Source of the DNA: Epiperipatus broadwayi
Taxonomy: Eukaryota; Onychophora; Udeonychophora; Euonychophora; Peripatidae
Direction: 5' to 3'
NCBI GenBank assembly: GCA_028023455.1
Contig: JAQFVV010012405.1
Span: forward strand, 4,572,953-4,636,952
Length of the DNA stretch: 64,000 nucleotides
The stretch's first letter is position 1; the number at the start of each line of letters is the position of its first letter. The translations under genes were made by a program, and so were the position numbers. The notes beneath the pieces were generated by a model, which was not told the origin of the DNA, did no database searches, and saw nothing but the letters and a program-made list of their open reading frames with translations. This document shows positions 34,740 through 46,674 of this stretch, one piece after another.

Positions 34740-36170
34740 TTATGTTAAAAAAATGTCCACTGATCTTAGTTTTGTGTTTGAGAATGTTAGATAATAAGGG
34801 TGTAGCTGAGAGAGTGGAACAGTAATGATATAGAAATGGAGAGTGAATGCAAAACTAATACTGATGCATCAGAATTTGATGATGAAGAAATATGTTAGTG
34901 GTATAGACTGGTCAACAAATAATTCAATGAGTTGTTTTTTGGAATGATAATCATTTAAATGGTCCACAAAAGAGCTCTCACCAGTGAATAAAAGAACAAG
35001 ACAGCATAATATAAACAAGACTTCAACAGGATTAATAAATAATATAAAAGCTTTAAGACAGCCCAAATCTTAGAAATATGAAATTTACTGTTTTACTGAT
35101 AACATTCTGACTGAAATTATAATGTGGACAAATAAAAGAATAGAATAAGCAGGAATAAGAATATAAAATTCAAAATCATATTCAACTTTGTGACAAGATT
35201 GATCGAATGACTGACAATTTTTTCAGGCAATCCTGCCTAAAAGAAAAATTGAATTTTTTTTTCCTGCATTCGTTTTGATAATTCTGATGATCAAAAAGGA
35301 TCCTGCAATTGCAATCAATAATTTATTTAAAGTGGTTATTGAAAACTGTCAAAAAAATTATATAATTGAAATGTATGTTTGCATCGATGAAATGCTTATA
35401 TGCTAATAAAGTTGAGAAATTTGGTATAAAAATCCTTTGCCTTACTGATGCTTTAGGCCTTATTTTCTAAATGCTTTTATATATTCAAGAAAGGTTCTGT
35501 CAATAAGACATTGACTAAAGAAGAAAAATATTTTAACATCCCATCATAATCTATTATTAGACTGGTAAAGCATAACAGCAGACAACTGGCTTAGCTCTGT
35601 AAAAATAGTCAGAGAATTATAAAAAAAGGGGATTAACTTATTTAGAAACTTAAAAGAAAATTCCTACAAAATTTTTTGCGTTAAAGACTAATAGAAAATA
35701 ATTTATATGAATTTCATAACAATATTATACTCATTATATATTCAAACATATTTAAAGCTCTAATCCTAATTTTTCCACGCTCCACTCTAAAACGATTGAT
35801 CCAGTGCTGCTAAACCTGTGATAATTTCAGATGACTTGGCCAAAGAAATAGTAGATTTAATCGGAAATGCACTAAATTCACCCTGCAGAAGAGCAAAATC
35901 TTGGTCAATGGCAATTTTCTTCCAAATATTCAACTACCAAAATTTATTGCATAAATTTTTTAAAATCATTAGCAAAATTACTTCTAAATCTGTGCTTTAG
36001 GAAAGTCCTAATGTCTTACATTTGAAATGAATTTCATGTTTATATTTTAGAAGCATTAGGAAGGTTAGAAGCTTCTAATAATGACAGTGAACAAGAATCC
36101 AATGACAAAAAACTTGAGGTAAAGAAAACTTGCCACCAGGGTTTTTCTCAGTTTCAGTGAAAAGAAAAAC
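34740..36170 (+). pseudogene. piggyBac transposase pseudogene
   Basis: The order of motifs matches piggyBac-family transposases. An acidic N-terminal stretch (TDASEFDDEE, about 34860-34895) comes first. Then come CIDEML (about 35380), FGIKILCLTDALG (35419-35457) and NAFIYSRKGS with TLTKEEKYF. Next is DNWLSSVKIVREL (35581-35618), where piggyBac proteins have DNWFxS with a catalytic aspartate, followed by KKGINLFRNLKEN. The later block VDLIGNALNSPCRRAKSWSM with AIFFQIFN (about 35845-35940) matches the region near the third catalytic aspartate. Frame changes and stops make it inactive. Living relatives cut and paste DNA at TTAA sites. I did not identify terminal repeats. Confidence 0.85.
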
Positions 36171-36179
36171 TTATGTCTG

Positions 36180-36860
36180 CAAAAAAAAAAATCATGCAAT
36201 GAATGTTCTAATCATAAATAATAAGTTTTTTTTTAAGCTTATTTTTAAATCCCCATTTAATTGTACCATAAAACAATTCTTTTCTTATGACATATAATAG
36301 TTGTAGCATTTACATTTTACAAAATTATGTGGTAGCTGCTGCGGTTAAATGTGAAGAGAACTCCCTGGTTGAATATGATGATGATAATTAATACAAATTA
36401 GGAAATTATAATTCTATTAAATTACGAGCATAAATTATCTCACTAAACCTACCATTACAAGATAAGGCTACACACTGCAGAGATCCTTAAATAAAAGGTA
36501 GAATATTGGTAATAGCAGACAAGAAAATTTATACAAATTGTAATGTTTTACAAGTATGAAATATAAAAGTTAATTTTAAATCTCAGCTTTGATTAATTCT
36601 GAAAGTCCCACAATTCTTGTTATTTTTAGAATCAAATGTTCTAAATAATTTTAATAACTAAGGAATGGAAATTATTCAAAAGTGTTAGTGGACAAAATAA
36701 AGGGATATTATTTTTAATCTACATTTCTATGAACTTTTTGCAACACAGTGAAACGTTTACTTTTAAGATGTCTTATACTATTTCAGATTTAAATTCGGCA
36801 ATATTGAGTGCAAGTTATTATTATATATATATAATCTTTAAATACATGTATATTTTTATA
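36180..36860. other. Non-coding stretch
   Basis: AT-rich, no gene recognised. It may include the 3' flank of the piggyBac copy. Confidence 0.45.
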
Positions 36861-36864
36861 CTAA

Positions 36865-36920
36865 ACTAATAAACTAATAAGTGCTAGTTCAGCACGAAAT
36901 ACATATATTGGGGATCATTA
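36865..36920 (+). ncRNA. Hammerhead ribozyme-like motif, family H2, copy e
   Basis: The first core strand is CTAATAA (36874-36880) instead of CTGATGA. Stem II is a perfect five-pair GTGCT with AGCAC around AGTTC (36881-36895). The second core strand GAAA (36896-36899) is intact, followed by T, loop and ATA as cleavage triplet, then TTGGGGATCATTAATC as the 3' side of stem I. The intact GAAA here and intact CTGATGA in other copies complement each other. The following 100 bases (TGTCATGTGTATCAGTTGTA) resemble the right arm of the 22.7-kb inverted repeat. Confidence 0.6.
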
Positions 36921-37519
36921 ATCTATTTCATATATATATATATATGCTGTCATGTGTATCAGTTGTATAAAATGAATTGGATAACTGTAAGGAGCTTGCA
37001 ATGAGTTCAAGTTCCTTATATATATATATATAAAGGGTTCAGAAAACGAAACAAAATTGCAAATTAAATAGTGTTTCAGCATCCGTTTTTAAGTCATGTA
37101 TTTATGGTTTTAACTTCACTTATAATAATGTAAAAATATTGCAAATTGAAAAAAATAACAAAAGGAAGAAAATAAAGAAAGCTATGCTAGTATAAAAATA
37201 TAGTACAAACAAGTCTTAATTAACAGACAGGCAAAAAATATTAAGATCACAGAATTATGGGAAGCTTAGCTTTTCAAAGTGTTAGTTAACAAAGACTAGG
37301 AGGATAGTCGAAAGTACTCCTAAGTGAATAAAAATTTTAAAGTTATATTGATTTAAAAAACACAGATATCGAATTATAATATATATATATATATGATCGT
37401 CCCAGTGAAAAGATGACTTTTTCCAAACTGCCTGCTCGCGTCTCTGAATCATTGCATGTGTTACATAATGACATAATATGTAACTGTAGTTTGTAGGTTT
37501 GTAAAAAATCCACAATAGA

Positions 37520-37710
37520 AAAAATTAAGAGATTAAAGTGGAAATGTGTTGAACTTGTTAGAAGACGTAATAAATGAATATTTGAAGTCTGAAATTTAAT
37601 TTCATGAGATTAAAAGATCCAGAAAGAGACCACACATAACATGAATAAATGAAATGAAGTTTGTGGAAGTAATGCAGAGATGTAGAAGTGTGGTTAAATT
37701 TAAAGAAATT
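37520..37710 (+). pseudogene. RTE-type LINE C-terminal fragment
   Basis: KIKRLKWKCVELVRRRNK (from about 37530) and a downstream TGAATAAATGAAATGAAGTT block parallel the C-terminus of the 42.5-kb RTE remnant (KIKRLELGWTYC and the TGGATGAAATAAGAAAGTG block). Stops and indels are present. Confidence 0.6.
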
Positions 37711-40700
37711 GTCATCTTGCAATATTCAGATAATGGTTTAAAATGATTAAATAAATAAATCTACATCATAAGATGCTGAAAAAATGTTTAGCAAAGATTT
37801 AAATGCTTAATCATAAAACAGGTATTTTAGTGGGCACTTACAGTAATAAGATTTTTTTGTTGTTGTTACTATTTACGTTTCTCAGCTGAGAATCGATTCT
37901 GCACTATAATTGCGCTTTAAGGCTCACAAATATATAATATATACACATAATTAAATATATATATATATATTATATGTAAAAACAAATAAGTGAAAAGTTT
38001 TCTTCTTTTGTTATTCGTAAATTGTCATTTTAGATTAAAAGCAATAATAATTAAAAAATCTTTTAAAACGAAAAAATAGAATAGAAGTTCTGGATTCTTA
38101 TCCTTCGATCTAACTCATATGAACACAAGCCGACTATCAGGTCAAAATCTGGGACTGGTGTTATTAAAAAAAATGTAGCCGGTTTTTTTTCTTTAAAGAT
38201 TCTATTTATGATAGGAGTTTTTTTTTTTTTAAAAGAACTGTTACACTTTAATGAGAATAAAGTGGATTCAAATCATAGTGACATCAGAGACTGGAAATGA
38301 ATTTATTAACATATAGGTTAAATCATTCAATTCGGTCGTAGTTAGACTTGATATCTGATACAGATTAATGCAGCAACTATGAATGTTTCTGAATCTGTTG
38401 ATGAGTCTTCAGTAATATTTGAGATCAAACTCGGCTTTGTTTTATTGCTGAATCTAAAAAAATAGGTATGTTTGGATCTTTTAAAAATTCCACTTCCAAC
38501 TTCTTGGTTGTTTGTGAAAAAAAAAAAAAGGTGAGCATTCCAAATGAAGATATTGTTTTGAGGCTTGTTTAGATAATGAAAGCATATTTTGTGGAAGAAT
38601 ATATGACATAAGAGAAGCCTTTGCAAAGAACTGAGCCTGAGTTTAGCAATGTAATAAGCTGCAAAGCTCTAAACCTTAAAAGGTATTTAAGGTTTAACCT
38701 TCTTTGTTTTTTTTATTTTTATATTCAGAAATAAAAATAACAACCATTTGATGATGACAAGCAAAAGAATAGGCTTATATTGTACATATTGGATTATTGC
38801 CTTCATTTAGTATTGATTGTTAAATGCCTTTAGGACAATTCATTATTTTATTTAAACTTTTCAAATACATTCATGGTAATTAAATCAGATAGAATTAGTG
38901 AATATTTATTTTAAGGTGAGCTCTAAACCAAATAGGCTAGGTAGAATACCCTACTTATTCAGAAAGTCACCTTATATTTTTACTATTCTCAAAAGTAAAG
39001 ATATCTATCTGGTTTGATGCCCACAACATTATTTTTATTGGTTAGAACAATGGCATCTGAAGAGAGAAAAATAATACCACACAAAACATTATATTATATT
39101 CTGACATGCTGCAACTAATATTCCAATGTATTTGAAAAGTTTAAATAGAGTTCAAATTTTTTCAAAAGACATTTAACAATTAATACTAGTCCAATGCTCT
39201 ATATTTTTTTTATGTGCCAAGAGTCGGTCGGGAAGTGAACCCCACTTGACTACCAATGCTATCTTCTCAAAGATTTCAGACAAATATGCTTAAGTGTTAG
39301 TGCAAATTAAGTTGCCACTGACATAATGAGCAATATTTTTTTATTTAATTGCCTAACAAGATATCTTTTCTTGTATTAGTGTATTAACATTATTCATAGA
39401 ATTACATATTTAAAGATAAGAAAAATTATAGTTACAGATTAGATCACATGATTCTTTGCTAAGAGCTTTTGCAATTATTGACTGTCCATAAGATGACAAA
39501 CATTCTTCATATATGTATATACAAATTTTCTTTGTGCTGCCAAACTTTTTTGCTTGCATACCTCTTAACAGCCCATTTGCATAAACTGTACTCTTCATAG
39601 TAACAAAATGTTTGGAAGTAATATAGAAGTAAAAATAAATAGCCCAATGATAGAGGGTTCAAAAACAATGGAATGCCAATGTGAGCATTGCATATATATT
39701 TTCATTCAAAACCAAAAAATGCAATGAATTCAAGATAAATAAATGAAAAACTAATATCCTAAATAATTGATTTGTGAAACTTTTCCTACCATTATATAAA
39801 CACAGACACACCTAGCATTCTATTTTGTGCCACTAGTTGGGAATCACTGACCTGATACATCAATAATTGAGAAGTGTGGATAAGATAAAACAATCTTTTG
39901 AACTGAGCAGATAAGAACAAAAATCTCTTCAACAGTTCATAAAAGAATAGTGAAAAAGAAGATTCTTACTAAATTTGCCAATTGCAGGATAGAAAGTAAC
40001 TATTAGCTATAAATAAATACCCATTTACTAGTCAATATTGGATGGTTAGTTATAACATAAGTAAAATTAGAATTTACAAATTAAAATTTTATCTGGCTCA
40101 TTTGTAAACTAGGTGAAATGAGTATTGTTATAGATAGCAGCACTACAGGGGGCTTATAAGACTGGGGAAAAGATAATTTATGTGGAGAATATTTTGACCA
40201 TATGAAGTGTAGGATTTTTGAAAGAGGATAAGATAAATTGAATCAAAAGTAATAAAAATTTGTAGGTAAAGGGGACTAAAAAAAATAAAGAATTGATATA
40301 TTTTTTATGTGTCCTTATAAGGATGAATATGGGGATTGGAAAATGGGTCTCATGAAAGCTTTTAATAAAATGAGATAGACTTAAAAAAAAGATGAATCAA
40401 GATTGGAAGTAAATTGGTGATAAAAAGTAAAGGAGTTTATTGTGATATACGATTTTTTCAAAATAAACAAATTTATTTATTTAATGTTAATATGGTTTCT
40501 GTGTATATAGCCAATGCATAAAAACTTTTGACACAGTCTAAGAAAAAGCCACTTTACATCATATTAGATAGTTTACAGTAAAAAAAAAATTAAATGCTTT
40601 TATATTAACTTGTCCTGTCTGTTTATGTTACTGTCTGTATGTACAAATTTTTGAATTTTTAACAATGGAAAAAAATCTGTTCCCATTTAGAACACCCCCC

Positions 40701-40980
40701 CCCAAAAAAAAAAAAAAACTAAGCCAATACAATATTATTTGTAGAATAAAATTGTTAATATTAATTAACTCATAATTATAAAATTAATGCACCTTTTTAG
40801 ATGATCATATATTTAAATTTAGAATTCGTTTGTTAGAGGGTATATCTTTTATTTTCATGTCTTATTAAATTATAATTTTTGTCAGATTTTAATCATTTAT
40901 TAAAATAATATGTAAATATAACTAAAAAGTAAAAAAAAATATGTAAAAAGAAAATGTAATCTGCTTTTTAATTAATTTGC
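37711..40980. other. Non-coding stretch
   Basis: No gene recognised. It contains TA microsatellites, a truncated SINE (39211-39260) and a C9-A14 run near 40686. The open frame 38342-38626 (minus) has no conserved motif. Confidence 0.5.
39211..39260 (-). mobile_element. Internally deleted tRNA-derived SINE, copy 8
   Basis: On the minus strand only the two ends remain: AGCATTGGTAGTCAAG, then GGGTTCACTTCCCGACCGAC. The middle of the tRNA-like unit is lost. It is an old relic. Confidence 0.65.
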
Positions 40981-40982
40981 AA

Positions 40983-41200
40983 TTCTTGAAAAACATCCGG
41001 GATCTTAAGAATCTATAAAACAATTGCATATTGCAGGAATATTATCATTTCAAAAAGGGATTTGAGGCTCAAATAAATCATAAAAATCAAAAAGACAGTC
41101 AAATGCTTTTATGAAACGGGTATTCTTTCAATTTCCAATTGTTTTATAAAAAGTATTGATTCTTAAGATCTGTGATATTTTCCATGAATGGTAAATTAAC
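40983..41200. mobile_element. MITE-like inverted-repeat element
   Basis: GGGATCTTAAGAATC followed by TATAAAACAATTG (about 41000-41035) is mirrored by CAATTGTTTTATAAAAAG and GATTCTTAAGATCTG (about 41138-41175), with flanking similarity outward (CTTGAAAAACATC against GATATTTTCCATG). The arms are about 50 bp and imperfect. No coding capacity. Confidence 0.65.
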
Positions 41201-41610
41201 TGAGAAGTGAATTTATTTTATTACTTTTCTACCTTTTAGTAAGCTATTTACATAATATAGGCATTATTTTTTTAAAAAAATATTTTACGTATTTTTAAAA
41301 ATTATTTTGTAATATTAAAAACTATTTTGATAAAATTTGCAGAATATAACTATAGAATATCTTAATATAAACAAATAAAATATTCACATTCATATAAAAG
41401 CAATCACCTATTTAATATATTAAAAATGTTTATTGATAACTAAGATAATTAGCGCATTGCTTGAGAACTTTAAAATAAAAAAGAGAACGCAATCACAATT
41501 CTAAACATTAATTTATTTGACAATTAAGCAAATTTGAAATATACATACATCTAATACATATTACATATAAACAAATTTTATCAAATATACTTTGGTATCT
41601 GGTTAGATTT

Positions 41611-41713
41611 TTTTGCCCATGTGTCATGGCATCAGCCGGGAAGTGAACCCGCCAACCCGGGGACAACTGCTTGTAAAGCAGCTATCGCTGACCTCTTGAC
41701 CACCAATGCTTGA
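41611..41713 (-). mobile_element. tRNA-derived SINE, middle type B, copy 7
   Basis: The minus strand reads GTCAAGCATTGGTGGTCAAG, type B middle GCTGCTTTACAAGCAGTTGT, box B GGGTTCACTTCCC, then GCTGATGCCATGACACATGG and a short tail. No clear target-site duplication. Confidence 0.9.
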
Positions 41714-41719
41714 CAAGAA

Positions 41720-42520
41720 GAAAAGTAAATTTAAAAAAGTTTTTGAATGTCAGACCAATAGCTTGATAATATAAAACAAAAGAGAATAAAAGATGTCTGC
41801 TGATGGAAGGTGCAGGGGATCCAAAAGCTCTTCACTGATTAAGTCATAAACCAAACTGGGAATATGAATGGGATAATCTTGAATATGTATTTCATAAGCA
41901 GTATTATTTAATATAAATTGTATTATTTCATTAAGTTAACACTAGATGGGAGCAGTGAAGTAGACTAAATAGTAATTTTACGTAATATGCACTTTAATAC
42001 ATCATTAGTTATTTGTAAAAAAAAAATCTACATTTATCAATTCTATAACTTTTAGAAAGCCTTTGTGTACTAGTTTCTAATGACTTAAAAATTTTTTAAG
42101 ATATACATGCATAATATTCAAGATATATAATACATCTATTCAAAACATTTATTAAATAATATAAATAATGCTATAAATCTTTTTAAGATTAATTCTTGGA
42201 AAATTCTTTAACATTGTAAAATAATTTTGATAGCATCTAATTAAGTACCTTTGCTCTGCATGGTTTAATGCAGTGATGAAGTGAAAGAGTCTGGAACTAA
42301 GATCCATTGATCATAGCAAGTTTTATCACTTTATGTTTGAGTTTATATATATTCCTGTGCAATAAATCATTCAGTTATTTTTTGGAAGTGCTTTTTAACA
42401 AAAAAATTACTTTGTGTTCAGTGACAAATCACACAAGAGGCTTAATGCATAGAAATAATAACATATGGTATTCATTATTTAATGTAACTTAGCATTTTGT
42501 GGATTAAAATGGGAAGCTAA
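41720..42520. other. Non-coding stretch
   Basis: Nothing recognised beyond AT-rich spacer. The open frame at 42307-42492 lacks conserved motifs, though it directly precedes the RTE remnant. Confidence 0.45.
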
Positions 42521-42524
42521 AGGA

Positions 42525-43310
42525 GTGAAAGTAAATGGAGATTATTTAAGTCATTTAGATTTTGCAGATAATGTAGTTGTTTTTGCAAATAATGCTTTAG
42601 AGTTACAGGAAATGTTGCAGAAGTTATCAGATGAAAGTAAGAAAGTAGGACTAAAGATAAATGTTAAAAAGACTAAAGTAATGTTTAATAGATTTTCTCA
42701 AAATATGAAAATAAGGATTGATTATGATGAGTTAGAAGAAGTTAACAGTTACAAATACCTTGGTCAAATTATTAATACAGATGGAAATATAATGGATGAA
42801 ATTAATCATAGAATTAAACTTGGTTAGAGTGCTTTTGGTAGAAATAACTTGATACTAAAAGGAAATATGCCTATGTGTTCGAAAAGGAAGGTTTTTAATA
42901 AATGTGTTTTGCCAGTTCTTACTTATGGATCTGAGACTTGGACACTTAATAGAAGAGCAATACAGATACTTCAGACCACTCAAAGAAGTATGGAGAGATG
43001 CATGTTGGGAGTAACAAGAAGAGATCAAAAACATAACATATGGGTAAGAGAATAAACAGGTGTTACTGATCTCATTGAAAAAATTAAAAGACTGGAGTTG
43101 GGCTGGACATATTGCTAGAAGAGATGATAATAGATGGACAATTGAAATCTTAAGATTCCAAGAGATTGTAAAAGACCCAGAAAGAAATCTCATGTGAGAT
43201 GGATGGATGAAATAAGAAAGTGTGCAGGGGTGATGTGGAAAAGAGAAACTAATGATAGGAAAAGATGGATTGAACTTGAGACCTTCATCTGCAGTGGATT
43301 GATAATGGTT
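42525..43310 (+). pseudogene. RTE-type LINE reverse transcriptase remnant
   Basis: The reading frame starts within the palm domain. LDFADNVVVFANN (about 42550-42600) holds the catalytic FADD box with the second aspartate changed to asparagine. VGLKINVKKTKVMFN and YKYLGQIIN follow. After a stop near 42825 come KRKVFNKCVLPVLTYGSETW, TLNRRAIQILQTTQRSMERC and MLGVTRRDQ, then DLIEKIKRLELGW. These are hallmark strings of RTE-type endonuclease-reverse transcriptases. The N-terminal endonuclease and fingers are missing, as in 5'-truncated LINE copies. The D-to-N change and stops make it inactive. Relatives or fragments occur at 19.7, 34.2, 37.5 and 47.7 kb. Confidence 0.9.
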
Positions 43311-43570
43311 GATGGTGATGATGAGCATTCTTTGATCTTAGCCTAGTCATTCTGTAAATGTGTATTCTTTTATTATATCCATGAATGAACTTGAACACAG
43401 ATGAACCTGAATTTTTTAAAGTTTCAAGCAAATTTATAATTTTTTTTTAGGTAACTATATAGTAGATTTGGAAAATCCAAGATAGGCAAACAATAAACAG
43501 CAAATATTTATGATTATTTATAGGGAGATGCAAAAGCTTTTATGATGATTATTTAAGGATATCTTTGTCA

Positions 43571-43595
43571 TATATATATATATATATATATATAT
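43571..43595. repeat. (TA)n microsatellite at the edge of the 2.1-kb element
   Basis: About 12 TA repeats run directly into the 5' end of the element starting at 43596. Confidence 0.95.
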
Positions 43596-45709
43596 TGTAA
43601 CGGGCACATACGTATGTTACATTGTTTTTTATTAGTAAACATGAAAAGAATAAAAGTTTGCAAATAAAAATTTCTTTTTTAAGAATTAAAAATTAAAAAA
43701 TCATCTTAAACTCGTATATATATAAAATCGCACAGATATAAAAAAAAAATATTAAAATAAAACATTAAAAATAGAAAAACTAAATCTTTCAACAAAAAGA
43801 TTTAGAGATAAAAATATCTTTAAGTTTGGAAATCAGAAATGGAAATGATTATTTTAATTAGTCAAAGTGAACTAGCCTTTGGGCATTTAAATGTATAAGC
43901 AATGGTCAGATAGGAAAACAATAGAAACTAATAGCAAATGAGAGAAATCCATCAGGAAATCGAACCTCAACAGAAGGATCATCATCAACAATGACATAAT
44001 GTCCATTGGATCCTAAAGATAATATAAAAGGAAAAGTTTGGAAATTATTAGTGAGTTATTATGATGTGACTATATGTGTTAGTGTGGAGTTGAAGAAGGG
44101 ATCCCTTCAGTTTTGTTAAAAAAAAAAAAAGAAATGACATTGTTTTTTCTACATTAAGGACCAGCTAAAGTAAAAAGACCTCCAGATAAATAAAAAAACC
44201 AATGGCTAACTCAACCAATCTCTTTAGGATGGCGTGGGAATTCGTGTTCAAATGGCAAGCAACGGATAAAAATGAACTGTTTAAAACCATAAGAACTTTA
44301 TAATTAATGAACATTAAATTAAAAACTTTCCGTATTTAAAATAATTGCAATAGAATCCTATCTGACCAACTTTACTAATAAGTAATTTTAATTTGATGTA
44401 TTTCTTTTGTAAAATCATTTCCATTTATTTTTTTTGTTCTTTAAGTTTTATTTATGAGTTTTGTTTTCGTTAAATTAAATTATATAAATGTTAAACTTAA
44501 GTCAGGTGTGAATGGCTATATAGATTTGTAACGTTATATTAGGGGAGAATAATCTTAGGTTATTCATTTCATAGTTGAATTAGGTCAATGGATTGGATAT
44601 ATTGGTGTAATTAGTAGATGTAGTACGAGATTCGCTATGGGCAGAATCACTATTATATGCCGCACACACTCATTTGCCTATGGGAGGAATTATAAGACAG
44701 AGACTGCAGTTCCTTCCTATGGAGTTTTTTTTTATTGCTCTCATTGTCAGATAGATGTAATATTCCTATCTGACGAGAAGCAGTTTCTTCTCTTAACCTA
44801 ATTGTGCTGCCGTATTCGTATTACATTGAACACATCAATATATCAGATGGATTGAAGTTTGGTTTGACTGCGAACCTTTGGCCTAAGGTTAAACCAAGGA
44901 TTGAATATTTTCTTTTCAAATGCAAATCTATGTAGTCTATTCATACTTGACACTCTAAATAAAGATGCATTAAATTTAAGTTGGGTATAGGCGCTTGCAT
45001 GGGTTTGTTACCGGTTGATTATGTTTTTGGTTTTCATATTTGATCAAAATATAGACATTTGGTAAATACTGATACCTTATGGTGAGTATCTAAGATGTAT
45101 TTATGTTGGATGTCTTTTAAGTTATTGGTGTCAATGCCGTGTCTTATGATGAACACCATTGGGTTTTTTGTATTCCCTATGCAATTGATGGTATCAATGG
45201 CTATATTTTGATCGTTTATGTTTATTTTGAAATGTTTTTTGACCGTGTAATCTATGTAACCGATCTATACTCAACATTAAAAACACATTTTATAAACCCA
45301 TCTGTGCAAACTTAATTAAAATGTAAACTTATAATATTATAAAAATTAAAATGTAAATTTAAATTCTAAAATCAAATTAAAATCTAAAATAAACATACTA
45401 AAATAATAATGTTAAATTTTATATATATATATGTATAAATAAATGTTTGTATGTTAATTACTGGCAGTGGCTTATTTTATTCTTTTTTTATATATCTTAG
45501 ATAGGAATTTTTTATAAAATATAAATCTCTGTTATTCCACTGAGCTAGTGACACTGGGCTAACGACCGGAAACAAAATATATAAAATAAAATAAAATAAT
45601 TTTTTTTTGACTTACGTATCTGCCTACTTTATAAATTTTTCTAGGTTCAAATGCCTAGATGGCGCCCTGTAGTGCAGATGACGTTAAGTAGCTTCTCCGG
45701 ATCGTTATA
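43596..45709. mobile_element. 2.1-kb element with inverted ends, copy A
   Basis: It starts TGTAACGGGCACATACG and ends GGATCGTTATA, so the ends are inverted (TRTAACGAT). It is flanked by ATAT on both sides (43592-43595 and 45710-45713), a likely 4-bp duplication, though the TA-rich context weakens this. Copy B is at 58827-60885. Internally, block X (about 44485-44968, with TGAATGGCTATATAG and CTTAGGTTATTCATTTC) precedes block Y (about 44969-45312, with TTTAAGTTGGGTATAG). No long open frame is conserved between copies. Near the 3' end is a tRNA-like string (GAGCTAGTGACACTGGGCTA). It could be a non-autonomous DNA transposon with TGTNR termini (Ginger-like, 4-bp duplication) or a long solo LTR with TGTAACG termini. 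I cannot separate these. Confidence 0.7.
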
Positions 45710-45744
45710 ATATATATACATCCATTAATTAGAACAATATTGTT

Positions 45745-45846
45745 ATCATAATAAAAATAATAAATCTAACTGAAATAAACTATTATAAAGTCTTTGAAAG
45801 ACTGTTTATAATAGTTTATTACCATTATATATTTTTTTATTATGAT
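45745..45846. repeat. About 100-bp near-palindrome
   Basis: AATAAACTATTATAAAGTCT (from about 45775) folds on AGACTGTTTATAATAGTTTA around a tiny TTTGAA turn. The outer arms ATCATAATAAAAA and TTTTTTTATTATGAT also pair. It lies 35 bp beyond copy A of the 2.1-kb element. It may be a small palindromic MITE. Confidence 0.85.
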
Positions 45847-45849
45847 TAC

Positions 45850-46500
45850 ATATATATTACTGCCAATGTTACTTAACTTATGGTTAGTGACAGAAATATA
45901 TGTTCTACAGGAATTAACTACAAATAAAAATTTCATGAAAAAGTAACTTGAAATTAAAGTTAATAATATTATTACAGATTTATATATAAAATTAGTGAAT
46001 AAGAACTATTGTGATTTACATTGTTTTACCTTTACTATCTATTTAAAATATTAATAGCAGATGAAATTTGGCTCCTATTTTTACCTTCTTACTTAGAACT
46101 TTGTAATACAAGTAACACTGTTTAAAATTTATATTGGGATATTTCATTTTCCAAATATGTGGTTGTAAATATTAGAAAAACCATTCTCTATGTACATTTT
46201 AAGCAACCAAATTTTATTAGCTAAACCAAGACCTAAATAGTTAATTAAGGTCTGCACTCCCCTGTTTATATTAGCAGCATAATGTTATATCAATTTAACT
46301 ATTTTCAAAAATAAGTCTAATACATATTTTAATGATTAGAAAATTATTACTTTTCATATAACAAAAAAAAAAATTTTTTTTTTCTTTAAAAAAGGAAATT
46401 GTTAGCTCTATATAGAAATATTTTAAACCCTATACCATGGTTATATAAAATATTATAAGATTGTTGTAAATAGCTGCATAATAAAATGTTTATATGAGAA
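45850..46500. other. Non-coding stretch
   Basis: AT-rich, no gene recognised. Confidence 0.5.
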
Positions 46501-46615
46501 ATTGCTTTTATTAAAACAGGCAAAACTCTCTATATGTATTGCCATTCAGTGTAAGCCAGAGTAATCAATGGATGCCAGAAGGCTTGTGCATAAAATCCTC
46601 ATCTAGTGCCTACTT

Positions 46616-46674
46616 ATCCAATATCCCCAGACTAGTTTCTGGCTTGTGGCCTTCATCATTGAGGAGCCTTGGAT
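46616..46674 (-). ncRNA. Hammerhead ribozyme motif, family H1, copy 1 left arm
   Basis: On the minus strand the core reads ATGATGA in place of CTGATGA (C3 changed). Stem II is GGC, loop CACAA, GCC. GAAAC, TA and GTC follow intact. Stem I pairs CTCCTCA with TGGGGAT and ATCC with GGAT. The C3 change should inactivate it. Confidence 0.65.

Noticed and set aside
42855-43328. 157-codon minus-strand open frame
   Set aside because: It is the antisense of the RTE reverse transcriptase remnant. The plus strand carries the conserved motifs.
44760-44800. CTGACGAGAAGC with a CTTCTC hairpin in copy A
   Set aside because: It lacks a GAAA core strand and a cleavage triplet, and copy B does not keep the motif.
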